Assembly (NCBI RefSeq): GCF_947241705.1
Contig: NC_079264.1
Span: forward strand, 124,001 to 188,000
DNA from: Saccharomyces mikatae IFO 1815
Taxonomy: Eukaryota > Ascomycota > Saccharomycetes > Saccharomycetales > Saccharomycetaceae
DNA: 64,000 bases
Direction: 5' to 3'
Part shown: positions 34,218 to 43,510 of the stretch, one piece after another
Layout: each line of letters starts with the position of its first letter
Numbering within the stretch: position 1 is the first letter of the stretch
The notes under the pieces: model-generated
The model's input: the letters and a program-made list of their open reading frames with translations, nothing else
The model's database searches: none
Told to the model about the DNA's origin: nothing
Translations under genes and position numbers: made by a program

Positions 34218-37200
34218 ATGAATGACAGCAATACGAAACAGCCGCTAAAGAAAAGATCCCTGAGTAGCTATCTGTCAAACGTCACTACGAGACTGGAAGA
34301 GCTGGAAAAGATATCTAAACAAAAAACACCAGAAGAAGATACTGTCAGTGAGCAGAGACGGAAAGAACTATTGTCGGAAGATACAAATCGTAAACTTCAA
34401 GACAAGGCCGTGTCGTTGCATACAACGGATGCGAGTATCCCTGATGGTACTCCAGATAATTTAAGTGCAAAGGACTCCGAAGCTCCGATCCAGCAAAACG
34501 ATGCAAGCTCACATGAACGAGAAGTAAGCCAGAACGATCGTCTCAACGGTCTATCAGAAACGAATGGAAAAATGAGCCAGGTAAGCCGAGCGACGACTTC
34601 TTCATCATCCAATGTACGTAATATCGATATTCAAAGCCATCAACCTTTTTCAAGAGACCAGCTACGAGCGATGTTAAAAGAGCCAAAGAGGAAAACTGTG
34701 GACGATTTCATTCAAGAAGAGGGCTTGGGAGCCGTTGAAGAAGAAGATTTAAGCGATGAGGTTCTCGAAAAAAACGTAACGGAACCAGGCGATGAGGAAA
34801 GAGACATAGAATATAGTGATTCAGATAAGGATACAGATGATGTGGGGAGTGACGATCCAACGGCACCAAATTCTCCGATTAAACCAGGCCGTCGCAAGCT
34901 GGTTAGGGGTGACCAACTTGATACAACCACAAGCTCCATGTTTAATAATGAATCAGATTCCGAGCTATCAGATATTGACGATAGCAAGAATATTGCCTTA
35001 TCGAGTAGCTTATTTAAAGGTGGTTCTTCTCCTATCAAAGAGGCTAACAGAAATGTCACCAGTATGAGTTCTTCACCAGCACAGAATGCTAAAGAGGGCA
35101 CTATTGCCAAGACTAACGACGGTCACAAAAATTCTCATATAGCTATTCCCAAACGTCCCAAACAGAAAAAAGGTATTTATAGGGATTCTGGTGGTAGAAC
35201 AAGGCTACAAATTGCTTGTGACAAGGGTAAATTTGACGTGGTAAAGAACATGATTGAAGAAGGCAGTTACGATATTAATGACCAGGACAATGCTGGTAAT
35301 ACAGCGTTGCATGAAGCAGCCTTGCAAGGTCATATTGAAATTGTAGAACTTTTGATAAAGAATGGTGCGGATGTAAACATTAAGTCTATCGAAATGTTTG
35401 GTGATACCCCTCTAATTGATGCCTCCGCCAATGGCCATTTAGATGTTGTCAAATATCTCCTTAAAAATGGTGCGGACCCAACCATACGTAATGCCAAAGG
35501 CTTGACTGCCTTCGAATCTGTAGATGATGAATCTGAATTTGACGATGAAGAAGATCAAAAAATATTACGCGAAATAAAGAAAAGATTAAGTGTAGCCGCC
35601 AAAAAATGGACCAATGGCACAGGACCTCACAAAGACATGTCCAATACTGACAACAATACGCATATAACGGATCGTTCACATTTTGATGATAGTGCAAGAA
35701 CCGATAACAAAAAAGCTGCTGACCCCCCTGCTACGTTCTCTAATATTGACGAAAAAGCTCCAGAGGAGGAGTTTTATTGGACGGATGTTACTTCTAAAGC
35801 AGGTAAAGAAAAGTTATTTAAAGCTTCAAAGGAGGGTCATTTACCATATGTCGGTACATATGTAGAAAATGGTGGTAAGATAGATCTAAAGTCTTTTTTT
35901 GAAAGTGTTAAGTATGGCCATGAAGATATTACAAGTATCTTTTTGGCATTTGGGTTTCCAGTTAATCAAACTTCAAGAGACAGCAAAACATCTGCACTAA
36001 TGATGGCTGTTGGTCGTGGGCATCTTGGAACCGTTAAACTGCTATTAGAAGCAGGGGCAGACCCAACTAAAAGGGATAAAAAGGGACATACCGCTTTGTA
36101 CTATGCCAAAAACAGCTTAATGGGGATAACAAACAGTGAGGAGATTCAATTGATTGAAAGTGCCATGAATAACCATCGGAAAAAACACTCGGACAATATC
36201 AATAGTAGTAGTAATGATAATGATAATGAGGAGGATATCGAAACGTATAATCAAGAGACACATGGAAAGAGGAAAGAAAAATTGCAGTCGCCCATTTTAA
36301 CGAGTCGAAGATGTGTCACACCTAAGATCGAAGACAATGACGATGATGCTGGAATTCCCGACCTCGCAGATGATGGCCTGGGTGATGAATATAATGTCAA
36401 GAATTCTATTGCTTCCAATTCAAATACGAGACCAGCAGAAAATGAAAATGATGCTATTCAATATCCACTTGACTGGAAAAAACGTAAGGCAATTGTTTTG
36501 CAAGATGAAGAAAAAGCAAAAAGCGTTTCACCACTTACTATGGAACCTCACTCTCCTAGGAAAATTAAGTCTGTAGAAATGAACAAAATTCATGAAGAAA
36601 CTGCTGATGAGAGGGAAACAAGGCTAAAAGAAGAAGAGGAGTACAGGAAGAAAAGATTAGAGAAGAAAAGAAAGAAAGAACAGGAATTACTGCAAAAGTT
36701 AGCCGAAGATGAAAAGAAAAGGATCGAAGAACAAGAGAAGCAGCGAGTTTTAGAAATGGAAAGACTGGAAAAAGCTACTTTGGAGAAAGCCAAACAAATG
36801 GAGAGGGAAAAAGAATTGGAAGAAATTTCCTATAGACGGGCCGTAAGGGACCTATATCCGTTAGGATTGAAGATCATCAACTTCAATGATAAACACGATT
36901 ATAAGAGATTTCTACCGCTTTATTATTTCATAGATGAAAAGAACAATAAACTCGTGCTTGATTTACAAATAACAATATTATTGAAGGACATGAATTTGCT
37001 CTCAAAGGACAATCAACCAATGTTTGAGAAGTTTCCTGTTGACCCTAAAAATTTGTCTTCACTTTGGAATATGCTTAAATTCATTTTTTTGTACGGAGGT
37101 AGCTATGATGATGACAAAAGTGATATGAAGTACAACAAAAGATTTGTAGTAAATTTCGATGGCGTTGATTTAGATACAAAGATTGGGTACGAACTTTTGG

Positions 37201-37475
37201 AATACAGAAAGTTCATCAATTTGCCCATGTCATGGATTAAGTGGGATAACGTTGATATTAAAGACCCCACAAAAAGGAAGGAAATTGAAGACAATATGAT
37301 TCAAATATCTATAAACGAGTTTACACACCTAAGAAACGATAAAGTCAATGAATCGCAACAACCAATACGTAAAAGACGTTGTATAAAAGTACCGCGAGAG
37401 CTGCCAGTTAAATTTCAACACCGTATGTGCATATCTTCCATTCTTCAGCAGACATCAAGGGAGCCACTTTGGTAA
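34218..37475 (+). CDS. HOS4: HOS4, ankyrin-repeat subunit of the Set3 histone deacetylase complex
   Basis: A 1085-codon ORF matching S. cerevisiae Hos4 (YIL112W, 1083 aa), a nuclear member of the Set3C complex (Set3, Snt1, Hos2, Sif2, Hst1, Cpr1), which represses sporulation genes and tunes transcription kinetics. The first 320 residues are polar and disordered with acidic runs. Ankyrin repeats are visible at about 328-425 (GRTRLQIACDKGKFDVVKNM; GNTALHEAALQGHIEIVELLIKNGADV; GDTPLIDASANGHLDVVKYLLKNGADP) and again near 535-640 (KLFKASKEGHLPYV; ALMMAVGRGHLGTVKLLLEAGADP). A strongly charged Glu/Lys/Arg helix (about 795-880) follows, then a conserved C-terminal domain (about 880-1060). No break noticed. 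Confidence 0.96.
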   Translation: MNDSNTKQPLKKRSLSSYLSNVTTRLEELEKISKQKTPEEDTVSEQRRKELLSEDTNRKLQDKAVSLHTTDASIPDGTPDNLSAKDSEAPIQQNDASSHEREVSQNDRLNGLSETNGKMSQVSRATTSSSSNVRNIDIQSHQPFSRDQLRAMLKEPKRKTVDDFIQEEGLGAVEEEDLSDEVLEKNVTEPGDEERDIEYSDSDKDTDDVGSDDPTAPNSPIKPGRRKLVRGDQLDTTTSSMFNNESDSELSDIDDSKNIALSSSLFKGGSSPIKEANRNVTSMSSSPAQNAKEGTIAKTNDGHKNSHIAIPKRPKQKKGIYRDSGGRTRLQIACDKGKFDVVKNMIEEGSYDINDQDNAGNTALHEAALQGHIEIVELLIKNGADVNIKSIEMFGDTPLIDASANGHLDVVKYLLKNGADPTIRNAKGLTAFESVDDESEFDDEEDQKILREIKKRLSVAAKKWTNGTGPHKDMSNTDNNTHITDRSHFDDSARTDNKKAADPPATFSNIDEKAPEEEFYWTDVTSKAGKEKLFKASKEGHLPYVGTYVENGGKIDLKSFFESVKYGHEDITSIFLAFGFPVNQTSRDSKTSALMMAVGRGHLGTVKLLLEAGADPTKRDKKGHTALYYAKNSLMGITNSEEIQLIESAMNNHRKKHSDNINSSSNDNDNEEDIETYNQETHGKRKEKLQSPILTSRRCVTPKIEDNDDDAGIPDLADDGLGDEYNVKNSIASNSNTRPAENENDAIQYPLDWKKRKAIVLQDEEKAKSVSPLTMEPHSPRKIKSVEMNKIHEETADERETRLKEEEEYRKKRLEKKRKKEQELLQKLAEDEKKRIEEQEKQRVLEMERLEKATLEKAKQMEREKELEEISYRRAVRDLYPLGLKIINFNDKHDYKRFLPLYYFIDEKNNKLVLDLQITILLKDMNLLSKDNQPMFEKFPVDPKNLSSLWNMLKFIFLYGGSYDDDKSDMKYNKRFVVNFDGVDLDTKIGYELLEYRKFINLPMSWIKWDNVDIKDPTKRKEIEDNMIQISINEFTHLRNDKVNESQQPIRKRRCIKVPRELPVKFQHRMCISSILQQTSREPLW

Positions 37476-37571
37476 AGAGATTTATCGACTTACTGGTGCA
37501 TGTCTATACACACTTCTGTTTTCCATACATCAGTTATTGTTTACGTTCATGTGTCTGCACAATTGTACTAT

Positions 37572-37575
<4 letters not shown>

Positions 37576-37614
<39 letters not shown>
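37576..37614 (+). repeat. (TTA)13 microsatellite
   Basis: Thirteen perfect TTA units just 3' of HOS4, in non-coding DNA. Likely length-variable between strains. Confidence 0.95.
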
Positions 37615-37616
<2 letters not shown>

Positions 37617-37685
37617 GATTTTTATATTCTTCAGTTTTTTTCCTATTATTTGATATATGACTAGTGCTTGAAAAGTATTTGTCAA

Positions 37686-37798
37686 AAACCCCTTAAAAAT
37701 GCCTGAGGGGTTTAGAAAATACCGTGCAAAAGACGAAAAACAATAGAGTATTCCTTAAATAAGAAGCCTTATATATTATTGTTGCATCAAACAATAGG
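37686..37798 (+). promoter_or_regulatory. Stress-element palindrome and Rox1 site upstream of COX5B
   Basis: AAACCCCT (37686-37693) and AGGGGTTT (37706-37713) form an inverted pair, each holding a CCCCT stress element (Msn2/4) 12 bases apart. At 37789-37798 the minus strand reads CCTATTGTTT, a good match to the Rox1 site YYYATTGTTY, 75 bp upstream of the COX5B start. Aerobic repression of COX5B by Rox1 is established in S. cerevisiae; the stress-element role is inferred. Confidence 0.6.
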
Positions 37799-37872
37799 TT
37801 CATTATTCCCTTTTTTATTATTCCTTGCAGGAAATATCTACAATGGGATAACGTCATAGATTCACTACGAAA

Positions 37873-38414
37873 AGTATGTGTAAATTGCTTAGTTCATTTT
37901 CGACTAGTGCAAGTATTATTTGTTTACTAACGTCAGGGTTTACAAAAACCAGTTTGCAGTGTTGCGTACTTCTTTTGTCAATGGGACACGGCTAATTGGA
38001 ACAAGATTTATTCAAACAAAGGCTCTTTCTAAAGCAGCATTGACAGATTTGCCCGAAAGATGGGAAAATATGCCAAACTTGGAACAGAAAGAGATTGCTG
38101 ATAACTTAATAGAACGTCAAAAGCTTCCCTGGAAAAGCCTTAATAAGGATGAAATTAAAGCGGCCTGGTATATATCTTATGGTGAATGGGGACCTAGGAG
38201 ACCCGTGCATGGTAAAGGTGATGTTGCGTTTATAACTAAAGGGGTTTTTCTAGGGTTAGGAATCTCGTTTGGCATCTTTGCTTTGGTAAGATTATTAGCT
38301 AACCCTGAGACCGCAAAAACCATGAACAGGGAATGGCAATTGAAATCAGACGAATATTTGAAGTCCAAAAATGCGAATCCATGGGGAGGTTATTCTCAAG
38401 TTCAATCTAAATAA
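37873..38414 (+). CDS. COX5B: COX5B, hypoxic cytochrome c oxidase subunit Vb (intron 37874-37959)
   Basis: The coding sequence is split after one base: the A of the ATG is 37873, the intron is 37874-37959 (86 nt), and exon 2 (37960-38414) starts TG TTG CGT. Splice signals: donor GTATGT 37874-37879, branch site TACTAAC 37925-37931, acceptor CAG ending 37959. The spliced product is 151 aa (MLRTSFVNGTRLIGTRF...), the length of S. cerevisiae Cox5b (YIL111W), which has the same one-base first exon. It is the hypoxic isoform of subunit V of inner-membrane complex IV. A mitochondrial presequence occupies about 1-20, a membrane span lies near 96-116 (FLGLGISFGIFALVRLLA), and the C-terminus NPWGGYSQVQSK is conserved. 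A longer frame opening inside the intron from 37920 is an artefact. Confidence 0.96.
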
Positions 38415-38685
38415 GTAGACAAAATGAATAACATTATCTCATATATTTCATGTTCGGGGTGTAATAAAATGATTTTAAGTATGTATAGATCCGTAGGCGA
38501 TGCATTTATCTTAATACTTTGTTTTAGAGTTACTTGTTTTTATGGAGCTTCAAAATATGATCGATGTGATGATACCTCGAAAAAAAAATAAACCTAAAAG
38601 TGAAAAATTGATTCCAAAGAAAAAAAAATTCAAATCATCGGTTTAAGAAAAAGAGAGCTAAGCTGAAGTTCTGTGTAGCTGAAAA

Positions 38686-39819
38686 ATGTCATTTTCTTTT
38701 GGCTTTACTTCCAATGATTTTGACGATGATGAGCTCGTTGCTCAACCTGAAATTTCCATTGAAAGCAGCAGAGGAAACAGAAAAACCACGGCTTACATCA
38801 ATCCATTAGATTCTGATTTTTTGTTGCAAACTGATGTTGTTCAACCACGTGTGGAAGATCTAAAGACAGTATTGGAGAGTCTGAAAGATGTTAGATTGAC
38901 ATTCGAAGAGTTCCAATCCCCAATAAATAAAAAGCCATTAATCAGAAGGGAATTATTCGACGTCAAGCATCAATTAATGTTGGAGACAGACATTCAGTCT
39001 AACCATAATTCCACGGAGCTAGACATTTTACTTGGTGATACTTCTGAAGATTTGAGAAAGAATATTTATGAAGGAGGTTTGAAATCATGGGAATGTTCTT
39101 TTGATTTGGTTGATTTATTGTCCGAGAAAGTTGACAGAACAAGCAACAACATTGACGCGGTTGTAGAAATTGGCTGCGGGACGGCATTGCCCTCCGAGTT
39201 TCTATTTAAATCTGCTCTTCTACGGAATGATAAATCTGAGAATTTGAAGTTTGTTTTAACTGATTATAATGCTAGTGTATTAAGGTTGGTTACAATACCG
39301 AATTTAATTATAACGTGGGCTAAAACAGTTTTGTCAATCGATGAATTGTACGCTTTACAAAAAAATGAATGTGAAAATATTCCAATAAATAGCGAAGAGT
39401 TGCTTCTGTCCTCAAAATTGCTGGCAGCGTTTTACAGCGATATCCAAAGTAGAAACATTCATGTCGTTCTTATATCAGGATCGTGGGGGCGCAAATTTAG
39501 TAATTTGATCCGTGAAATATTATCGAATAAGAAGAAGGTACTTTCATTGACCTCTGAAACAATTTATCAACCTGATAATTTGCCTGTTATTGCAGAAACA
39601 ATACTCGACATGCACAGATTACCACAAACTGATGTCCAAACTTATGTGGCGGCGAAGGATATTTATTTTGGCGTTGGCGGTAGCATTGTTGAATTTGAAA
39701 ACTATTTGGACAGCAGAGTAAAATCGGAGGGTTTGCCTATTCAGTATGAAAGATTTAAAGTTAATTCAGGTTTAAAAAGATCAATAATATGCGTTGAAAC
39801 GAATCGAATTACTCATTAA
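38686..39819 (+). CDS. HPM1: HPM1, protein-histidine N-methyltransferase
   Basis: A 377-codon ORF equal in length to S. cerevisiae Hpm1/Mni1 (YIL110W). It is an AdoMet-dependent seven-strand methyltransferase that methylates a histidine of ribosomal protein Rpl3, affecting 60S assembly. The AdoMet-binding motif I is visible as VVEIGCGTALPSEFLF (about 159-174), preceded by the family's GGLKSWECSFDLVDLL block; later blocks include FVLTDYNASVLRL (post-I acidic residue) and VLISGSWGRKF. The N-terminal 60 residues are variable. It belongs to the METTL18/SETD3-unrelated HPM family. Convergent with SEC24. No odd features. Confidence 0.95.
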   Translation: MSFSFGFTSNDFDDDELVAQPEISIESSRGNRKTTAYINPLDSDFLLQTDVVQPRVEDLKTVLESLKDVRLTFEEFQSPINKKPLIRRELFDVKHQLMLETDIQSNHNSTELDILLGDTSEDLRKNIYEGGLKSWECSFDLVDLLSEKVDRTSNNIDAVVEIGCGTALPSEFLFKSALLRNDKSENLKFVLTDYNASVLRLVTIPNLIITWAKTVLSIDELYALQKNECENIPINSEELLLSSKLLAAFYSDIQSRNIHVVLISGSWGRKFSNLIREILSNKKKVLSLTSETIYQPDNLPVIAETILDMHRLPQTDVQTYVAAKDIYFGVGGSIVEFENYLDSRVKSEGLPIQYERFKVNSGLKRSIICVETNRITH

Positions 39820-40005
39820 TTTGTACTTTTTTCAAGTTTATAAGTTTTCTATTTTTAATCTTTTATTTGTAACACTGGATGAGAAAGAGATAAGAAATAT
39901 AGAAGTAAAATTTAAAATAACTGTTCAATATACATAGTAAGTTCAGAAAGCAAGAATTTAGTCAAAAAAAAATATACAGCTTCATTTTATTGTTTTCTTT
40001 TGACT

Positions 40006-42792
40006 TCATTTACTAATTCTAGCTTTCATAATTTGTAAGAATTCTCTGTAACTTTCGTTATTCAAAATCTTATCCTCTACTAAGGTACTCGAAGCCCATA
40101 GTCTCAGTGTTGCCACTTCCCTAGCAGATGCATGGTTAACAGGTTCACTCAAAGAAGCACCCCTGACAATATACAATGATTGGTAAGTGATGATATCGTC
40201 ATGATTTCTTAGTTGGTTAATAATGTTTCTTACTCTTTGGTTGAATTCAGAATTTTCCACAACAGGTATTTCTTGTTTGCCAATTGGAATGTCGAAGATA
40301 TCCTGAGTGCCGAACACATCGAACACTAATGCTGGAACAGCATCACCACCCATCCATAAAAACAATTCATTGCCGTTATCAATCAAGTATAGACCGTATC
40401 TTTCAAACAATGAAGAGGTAGCGTTGATGGGTTGAGGCAAAACCACTGTACCAGTGGCTTCACCATCTTCAGTTTGTACTGGTAGCCCAGCTTCATCAGC
40501 CATATCATGCAATGAATAGACATCAGGATAGATGTTCTTGATTAAGTATTTCAATGGTAGTGATTCTAGATTGTTCAAGGCAGAGGCACGATGATCACTT
40601 GGGACAATACCAGATCTAAATGCCATATGCTTTGTCAAAGAATGCATTAGCAATGGGAACATTCTCAAGTTGGCACATAATCTTAGTGGAGCCCCACCTG
40701 CAGTGTTGGATACTACAATTTCCTTCTTGTATGTGGCTAGTATATCTTGAACGGATTTATTAATCAAGACTCTTGCCTCGTCCAAACTGGAATTCAATGC
40801 TTTTTCCACTGCCTTTGAGTTATAGAATGAGGCAATGGCCAATTGGTCAGCCGATGCATATACTTCGGCCAATGATTCTGTGGTTGGCATTGCTAAAGTT
40901 ATAATTCTAATTCTACGTTGACTATTATTCAAAGATAAAAGTACAGCTACCTGAATATAACAGTAGTCGGCCATAATGGATTCATCAACATTAACTTCAA
41001 ACAAGTATGATTGATCTCTTGGCATGGTGGAAAATGCACATAAATCGGAGGACCTATTAAAAAAGTGGCCATAAAATCTAGTCATTCTTAAACCTGTGGA
41101 ACCACGCGCCCTCATGACAGTTTCCATACAGAAATCCATGGAGATATGCTTGGCAAACTCAGTAGAAAACTTGACAATATCATTTGGATTTTTGCCAGAG
41201 AAACCAGGATAGAAATGGGTTTGACCAGCAGTGAAACGACTCAAATTGGACAATGATGCAACATCCATGTATTCTTCGGAAGCCAAGAATAAATCCACAG
41301 TGATTTGGACTTTAGAACAGTCAATGGTGAAGTTTTTATAAAATGAGTCTTGACAGGAAAGTAATTGGGCTGTTTCTTTTGATGTATTAACAACACCGCT
41401 TTCGTTTCTTCTTTGCAGTTTCCCTATGCCTAAGTTGGGTAAAGTACCTGATATGACGATTATTTTGCCACCGACACCACCAATTAAGTGGTAAGCTGAT
41501 TTCAAAGCAGGGCCCAACGCAAAGCTAGTGATCAAATTAGACTGAAAGATTAGAGGAATCTTGGTCAACAAAGTTTCAATGTTTTTTCTGCATGCCTTCA
41601 AGGATACGACCATGGAGTTAGGTCTTGGCAAGAAAGGTTCCTCCAAGTCCGCAATGTCCATCATATTGATTTGATCGGTAGATTCTTCGTTACTTTCAGA
41701 ATCCAATGGGATTTTGAAGTAGTGAATGGCGTTGTCCACACATAAAATAGAGATCCTGGTTCTTTCGTCGTGGTTGGGAATGGAATCCAGATTCTGAAGA
41801 AGAGTGTTGATGGTAGTGGCTAACAACCCGCTTTTGATGGATGACTGGGATACATCGATCAGAAAACAGTAGGTGGCTGGAGGTGGTTGCCTTAGAGTAT
41901 ATTCCTTGGGTGCCATGTACTCCATGACAGCACATTTGATTTCGCTTCTGTCGTATCTACTCTTTGGGTCATTCGGATCGCTCTGGTCCATTTGCATTGG
42001 AACATCATTGGCCAAGCGACAAAAGTTACATCTCCATCTTCTACCTTGCTCAATGAAGGTGACAAAAGGGTTCATGTAAGAACGACAACGACGACAACGG
42101 ACAATTAACCCGTCTTCATTTAATGGAGGAGGGTCAATGTCATCGTACAAGTGTTGGTATGGTCTTATAACTAACCCAAATGGTAGCTTAGACTTCTTCA
42201 ACAAGGAGCTGTTTTTGGGAACAGCATTCAAAGTCGATCTGATGTAATCTGGAGACGCGTTCGACAATTCCGACGGAACCAACATCTTCTCCGGAGGAAT
42301 AACCAAAGGTGGGGGGGGCAGAGTTAAATCGTTGATTGGAGGTGGCAATTCCGTCAATAGATCGATCGGATACAACTGGTTCATGGGTCTCATGTTTTGG
42401 CCCATTGTGGCGCTAGATTGACCATAGGCAGGTGTTGATAGTGGTTGTTGCTGCTGCTGTTGTTGCAAGGGCGTTCCCATTTGCACAGGGACTTGCGGCT
42501 GCATATAAGCATTCGGGTCGACTAGGGGTACATTGTGTAGATGCATATCGTTCATAGAAGTTGCGGCTTGGTCGATTTGCTGATGTAACTGTTCTTGAGC
42601 AGGGGTTAAGAACTGTTGTTGACCCATGGGTGGCATTGCAGCTTGCGATGGCATTCCCATTTGCGCATAGTTCATCCCGGCTGCTGCCGTATCCTGGGGA
42701 GGCATGAATTGAGCTGGCTGCTGTAGAGGGGTGGCATTCTGTCCATATTGGAGTTGAGCCTGTGGGTAAACACGTTTCTTGTGGTGAGACAT
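40006..42792 (-). CDS. SEC24: SEC24, COPII coat cargo-binding subunit
   Basis: A 928-codon minus-strand ORF matching S. cerevisiae Sec24 (YIL109C, 926 aa). With Sec23 it forms the inner COPII coat on ER exit sites and selects cargo and SNAREs. Order: Gln/Pro/Met-rich disordered N-terminus (about 1-190); zinc finger CRRC...CNFC (near 231-257); trunk (von Willebrand A-like) with YCFLIDVSQSSIKSG; beta-barrel; helical domain; and gelsolin-like C-terminal domain (LFLWMGGDAVPALVFDVFG). The cargo-site residues known from S. cerevisiae fall in well-kept regions. CAG/CAA repeats in the N-terminus give QQQQQQQQ, slightly different in length from S. cerevisiae. Divergent from the small split ORF at 43033. 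Confidence 0.97.
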   Translation of the reverse strand: MSHHKKRVYPQAQLQYGQNATPLQQPAQFMPPQDTAAAGMNYAQMGMPSQAAMPPMGQQQFLTPAQEQLHQQIDQAATSMNDMHLHNVPLVDPNAYMQPQVPVQMGTPLQQQQQQQPLSTPAYGQSSATMGQNMRPMNQLYPIDLLTELPPPINDLTLPPPPLVIPPEKMLVPSELSNASPDYIRSTLNAVPKNSSLLKKSKLPFGLVIRPYQHLYDDIDPPPLNEDGLIVRCRRCRSYMNPFVTFIEQGRRWRCNFCRLANDVPMQMDQSDPNDPKSRYDRSEIKCAVMEYMAPKEYTLRQPPPATYCFLIDVSQSSIKSGLLATTINTLLQNLDSIPNHDERTRISILCVDNAIHYFKIPLDSESNEESTDQINMMDIADLEEPFLPRPNSMVVSLKACRKNIETLLTKIPLIFQSNLITSFALGPALKSAYHLIGGVGGKIIVISGTLPNLGIGKLQRRNESGVVNTSKETAQLLSCQDSFYKNFTIDCSKVQITVDLFLASEEYMDVASLSNLSRFTAGQTHFYPGFSGKNPNDIVKFSTEFAKHISMDFCMETVMRARGSTGLRMTRFYGHFFNRSSDLCAFSTMPRDQSYLFEVNVDESIMADYCYIQVAVLLSLNNSQRRIRIITLAMPTTESLAEVYASADQLAIASFYNSKAVEKALNSSLDEARVLINKSVQDILATYKKEIVVSNTAGGAPLRLCANLRMFPLLMHSLTKHMAFRSGIVPSDHRASALNNLESLPLKYLIKNIYPDVYSLHDMADEAGLPVQTEDGEATGTVVLPQPINATSSLFERYGLYLIDNGNELFLWMGGDAVPALVFDVFGTQDIFDIPIGKQEIPVVENSEFNQRVRNIINQLRNHDDIITYQSLYIVRGASLSEPVNHASAREVATLRLWASSTLVEDKILNNESYREFLQIMKARISK

Positions 42793-43032
42793 TTCGTAGG
42801 TGATCTCAAAATTGTTTATTATATCAATCTCAATGCAGCAGAAATAGACCTGAGGGACAGATAAGAGCTTCTCGTATCACGACTTTGGTCTACTTTGTGA
42901 TATATCATCCTCCTTACATAGTTTTGTTTTTCTTCATTTTTCGTTCTTTCCACTTGGTATTTTCTTCTGCCGTAACTGGAAAGAACGAAAAAAACTAAAA
43001 AAAGAACAGCAAAGCGATAGCAAATAGTCCTG

Positions 43033-43417
43033 ATGGTCACGCCTAAAACTATTCTCAAGGTCAAGTGGTATTCCAATGTATTGTTTTCGCCTCAAGAGTT
43101 CACAATATCTGTGCTTGATGCAAATATCAACTTGCTAGCACCCTCTACATGGACGAAACAGTACTATCACCCAGACATCACATTATTATTTGCTGATCAC
43201 CCGGCCCGAAATGATCAGAATTTTAATGAAAAATTTCATTAAATACGTAATCTATTGTTCTCAAGATCATAAAGTTGTATATAAATATGAAGTAGACTTG
43301 GAAGGGTCAAGCTTTCTTGGATTTGGAAATTGTATGTATCTTGGCATAGTAAATTCTCTCGAGCATTATTTTGGGTTGAAAGTTCAAGAGCAGCCGTCGG
43401 CGGAAAATAGAGAGTGA
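43033..43417 (+). pseudogene. Small unassigned gene split over two frames between SEC24 and YIL108W
   Basis: An ATG at 43033 opens 69 codons (MVTPKTILKVKWYSNVLFSP...) ending at 43242; from about 43190 the +1 frame continues 75 codons to 43417 (ends EQPSAENRE). Together they read like one compact globular protein of about 128 residues, with balanced composition and alternating hydrophobic pattern (SVLDANINLL, DITLLFADH, KYVIYCSQDHKVVYKYEVDLEG, LGIVNSLEHYFGL). The shift falls in the A/T run at 43228-43238. I recall no gene here in S. cerevisiae and do not recognise a family. It lies 240 bp from SEC24, divergently, and ends 93 bp before YIL108W. It may be a dying gene, a sequencing error, or frameshifted expression; no known yeast +1 slippery heptamer is visible in the overlap. 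Confidence 0.5.
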
Positions 43418-43510
43418 AAAAGGGATTGCAAACGAGTTCTTCTCTCTTCTTCTTACATCGTATACAGCAAAGAAAGTTAAGGAAGCAATCGCTAAAGAAG
43501 AGAAGAACAA

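Noticed and set aside
37920-38414. COX5B read as one continuous ORF of 164 codons
   Set aside because: It opens at TTG inside the intron; the donor, branch site and acceptor give the correct MLRTS start instead.
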